DNA of 64,000 nucleotides from Verrucomicrobium spinosum DSM 4136 = JCM 18804 (GTDB lineage Bacteria; Verrucomicrobiota; Verrucomicrobiia; Verrucomicrobiales; Verrucomicrobiaceae), in NCBI RefSeq assembly GCF_000172155.1, contig NZ_ABIZ01000001.1, positions 7,225,105-7,289,104 on the forward strand, written 5' to 3'. Positions 63,327 through 64,000 of this stretch are shown here, piece by piece. Under the pieces are notes generated by a model. The model worked only from the letters and a program-made list of their open reading frames with translations. It did not search any database and was not told the origin of the DNA. Numbering within the stretch: position 1 is the first letter of the stretch; each line of letters begins with the position of its first letter. Both the position numbers and the translations under genes were made by a program.

Positions 63327-64000
63327 AGCTGCTGTACGTTCACGAGCGATTCGGTGCCCTGGCCGGTGCGGAAGCGAACGCCTTCATCACGGGCCAGGAA
63401 TTGGGAGGCCGGGGCCATGTCCTGGGCTTGCTCCACGGCCCCTCCACCGGCAAAAATGAGGCTGCCTGGCACGCCGCCTTTCCCCACACGTTTGCCCTGC
63501 CGCCCCCGGAAGAGGGCACCTATGCCGCGACCCGCCGGGCTCTGGAGCAATTCCAGCCTGACGCGGTGTATGTGCACAAGATGGCGGATTTAAAGGTGAT
63601 AGCCGCCCTCGTGGATTCACAAGTCCCACTCGTCCGCATGGTGCACGACCATGACATCTACTGCATGCGGAGTTACAAGTACAATTACTTCACCCGCGAG
63701 ATCTGCACCCGGCCGGCTTCCGCAGCGTGCGTGTTCCCCTGTCTGGCCTCTCTGGTGAAGAACTCCGGGGGTGGGTTCCCTTTAAAGTGGGTGAGCTACT
63801 CTGAGAAAAAGCGGGAGATCCGCATGAACCAGCAATTCAACCGGATGATCGTGGTGACGCGATACATGCGGGACGAGCTGCTCCGCAACGGGTTTGATCC
63901 GGAGCGCATCAAGATCCTGGCCCCGGTCCCCCGCATGGGGGAGGCCGGGCTCCGCAGCTCTTTCAGTGACCGGAACCTGATCATCTATGCCGGTCAGATC
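63323..64000 (+). CDS. Family 4 glycosyltransferase, N-terminal part (runs off the window)
   Basis: Partial GT-B enzyme; 226 residues are visible and the frame is open at the edge. It starts [20 protein letters not shown] (the x-G-G/A-AE form of the GT4 acceptor-binding start). [23 protein letters not shown] follows near 109-131, with Cys residues in [13 protein letters not shown] as in some GT4 subgroups. LIIYAGQI at the window end is the start of the donor half. Its ATG overlaps the kinase stop as ATGA. The cluster therefore continues to the right. Confidence 0.88.
   Translation, partial: MKLLYVHERFGALAGAEANAFITGQELGGRGHVLGLLHGPSTGKNEAAWHAAFPHTFALPPPEEGTYAATRRALEQFQPDAVYVHKMADLKVIAALVDSQVPLVRMVHDHDIYCMRSYKYNYFTREICTRPASAACVFPCLASLVKNSGGGFPLKWVSYSEKKREIRMNQQFNRMIVVTRYMRDELLRNGFDPERIKILAPVPRMGEAGLRSSFSDRNLIIYAGQI

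Noticed and set aside
1-64000. CRISPR array, IS element or prophage
   Set aside because: I saw no regularly spaced direct repeats, transposase or phage structural genes.

Overview
The window is GC-rich and almost fully coding. It most likely comes from the chromosome of a Verrucomicrobiota bacterium (Verrucomicrobiaceae-like). That placement is an inference from the gene mix: MlaE/F/D lipid transport, exosortases with CTERM surface proteins, many secreted proteins of unknown function, few clear Shine-Dalgarno sequences, and a Wzx/Wzy-type exopolysaccharide (EPS) locus. No plasmid, phage, IS or CRISPR signature was seen.

Positions 1-29.5 kb are mostly housekeeping and scattered accessory genes. 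They hold an ExbB/ExbD pair in which ExbD lacks the usual membrane Asp, a SWIM-domain SNF2 helicase, carB with a clear terminator, an MlaE-MlaF-MlaD retrograde lipid transporter set, and a YacL-like PIN/TRAM membrane protein. A three-gene run follows: a halogenase-like flavoprotein, a DAO-family flavoprotein and an MnmM-like methyltransferase. Next come a NUDIX hydrolase, an AraC regulator divergent from a ferritin-like diiron protein, an HTTM-like membrane protein with a small partner, a secreted nuclease, a beta-helix protein, several small secreted proteins, a deacetylase-like protein, rsmH and a tRNA-Arg(TCT).

Positions 29.6-64 kb form one large cell-surface region. Two paralogous exosortases (29.6-31.1 and 35.7-37.1 kb) each lie directly downstream of one secreted protein ending in an AP(V/A)PP motif, a hydrophobic stretch and a basic tail. 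Between the two units sit a FIST-domain protein and a hybrid histidine kinase. The EPS genes follow: a GT2, an O-antigen ligase/polymerase-like protein, several GT4 enzymes, a lipoprotein export (OPX) protein, a LuxR-type response regulator, a 1010-residue chain-length/pseudokinase/OPX fusion, an XrtA-type AAA ATPase, a GT4-WecG fusion, an acetyltransferase, a nucleotidyltransferase-like protein, a flippase and two more sensor kinases. Seven gene junctions are 4-base ATGA overlaps, so many of these genes are probably translationally coupled. The last gene (a GT4) runs off the right edge.

The most interesting signal is a dyad motif, CCCRCA-NN-YRNGGG. I found it seven times, always between genes and only in the surface region, upstream of the FIST/kinase, CTERM/exosortase, GT2/O-antigen ligase, GT4/kinase and GT4/kinase transcription units. 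It looks like the operator of one unidentified regulator that ties exosortase sorting, EPS synthesis and the sensor kinases into a single regulon. The dual exosortase/AP-x-PP system and the one-polypeptide PCP-OPX exporter are the other candidates for undescribed biology.
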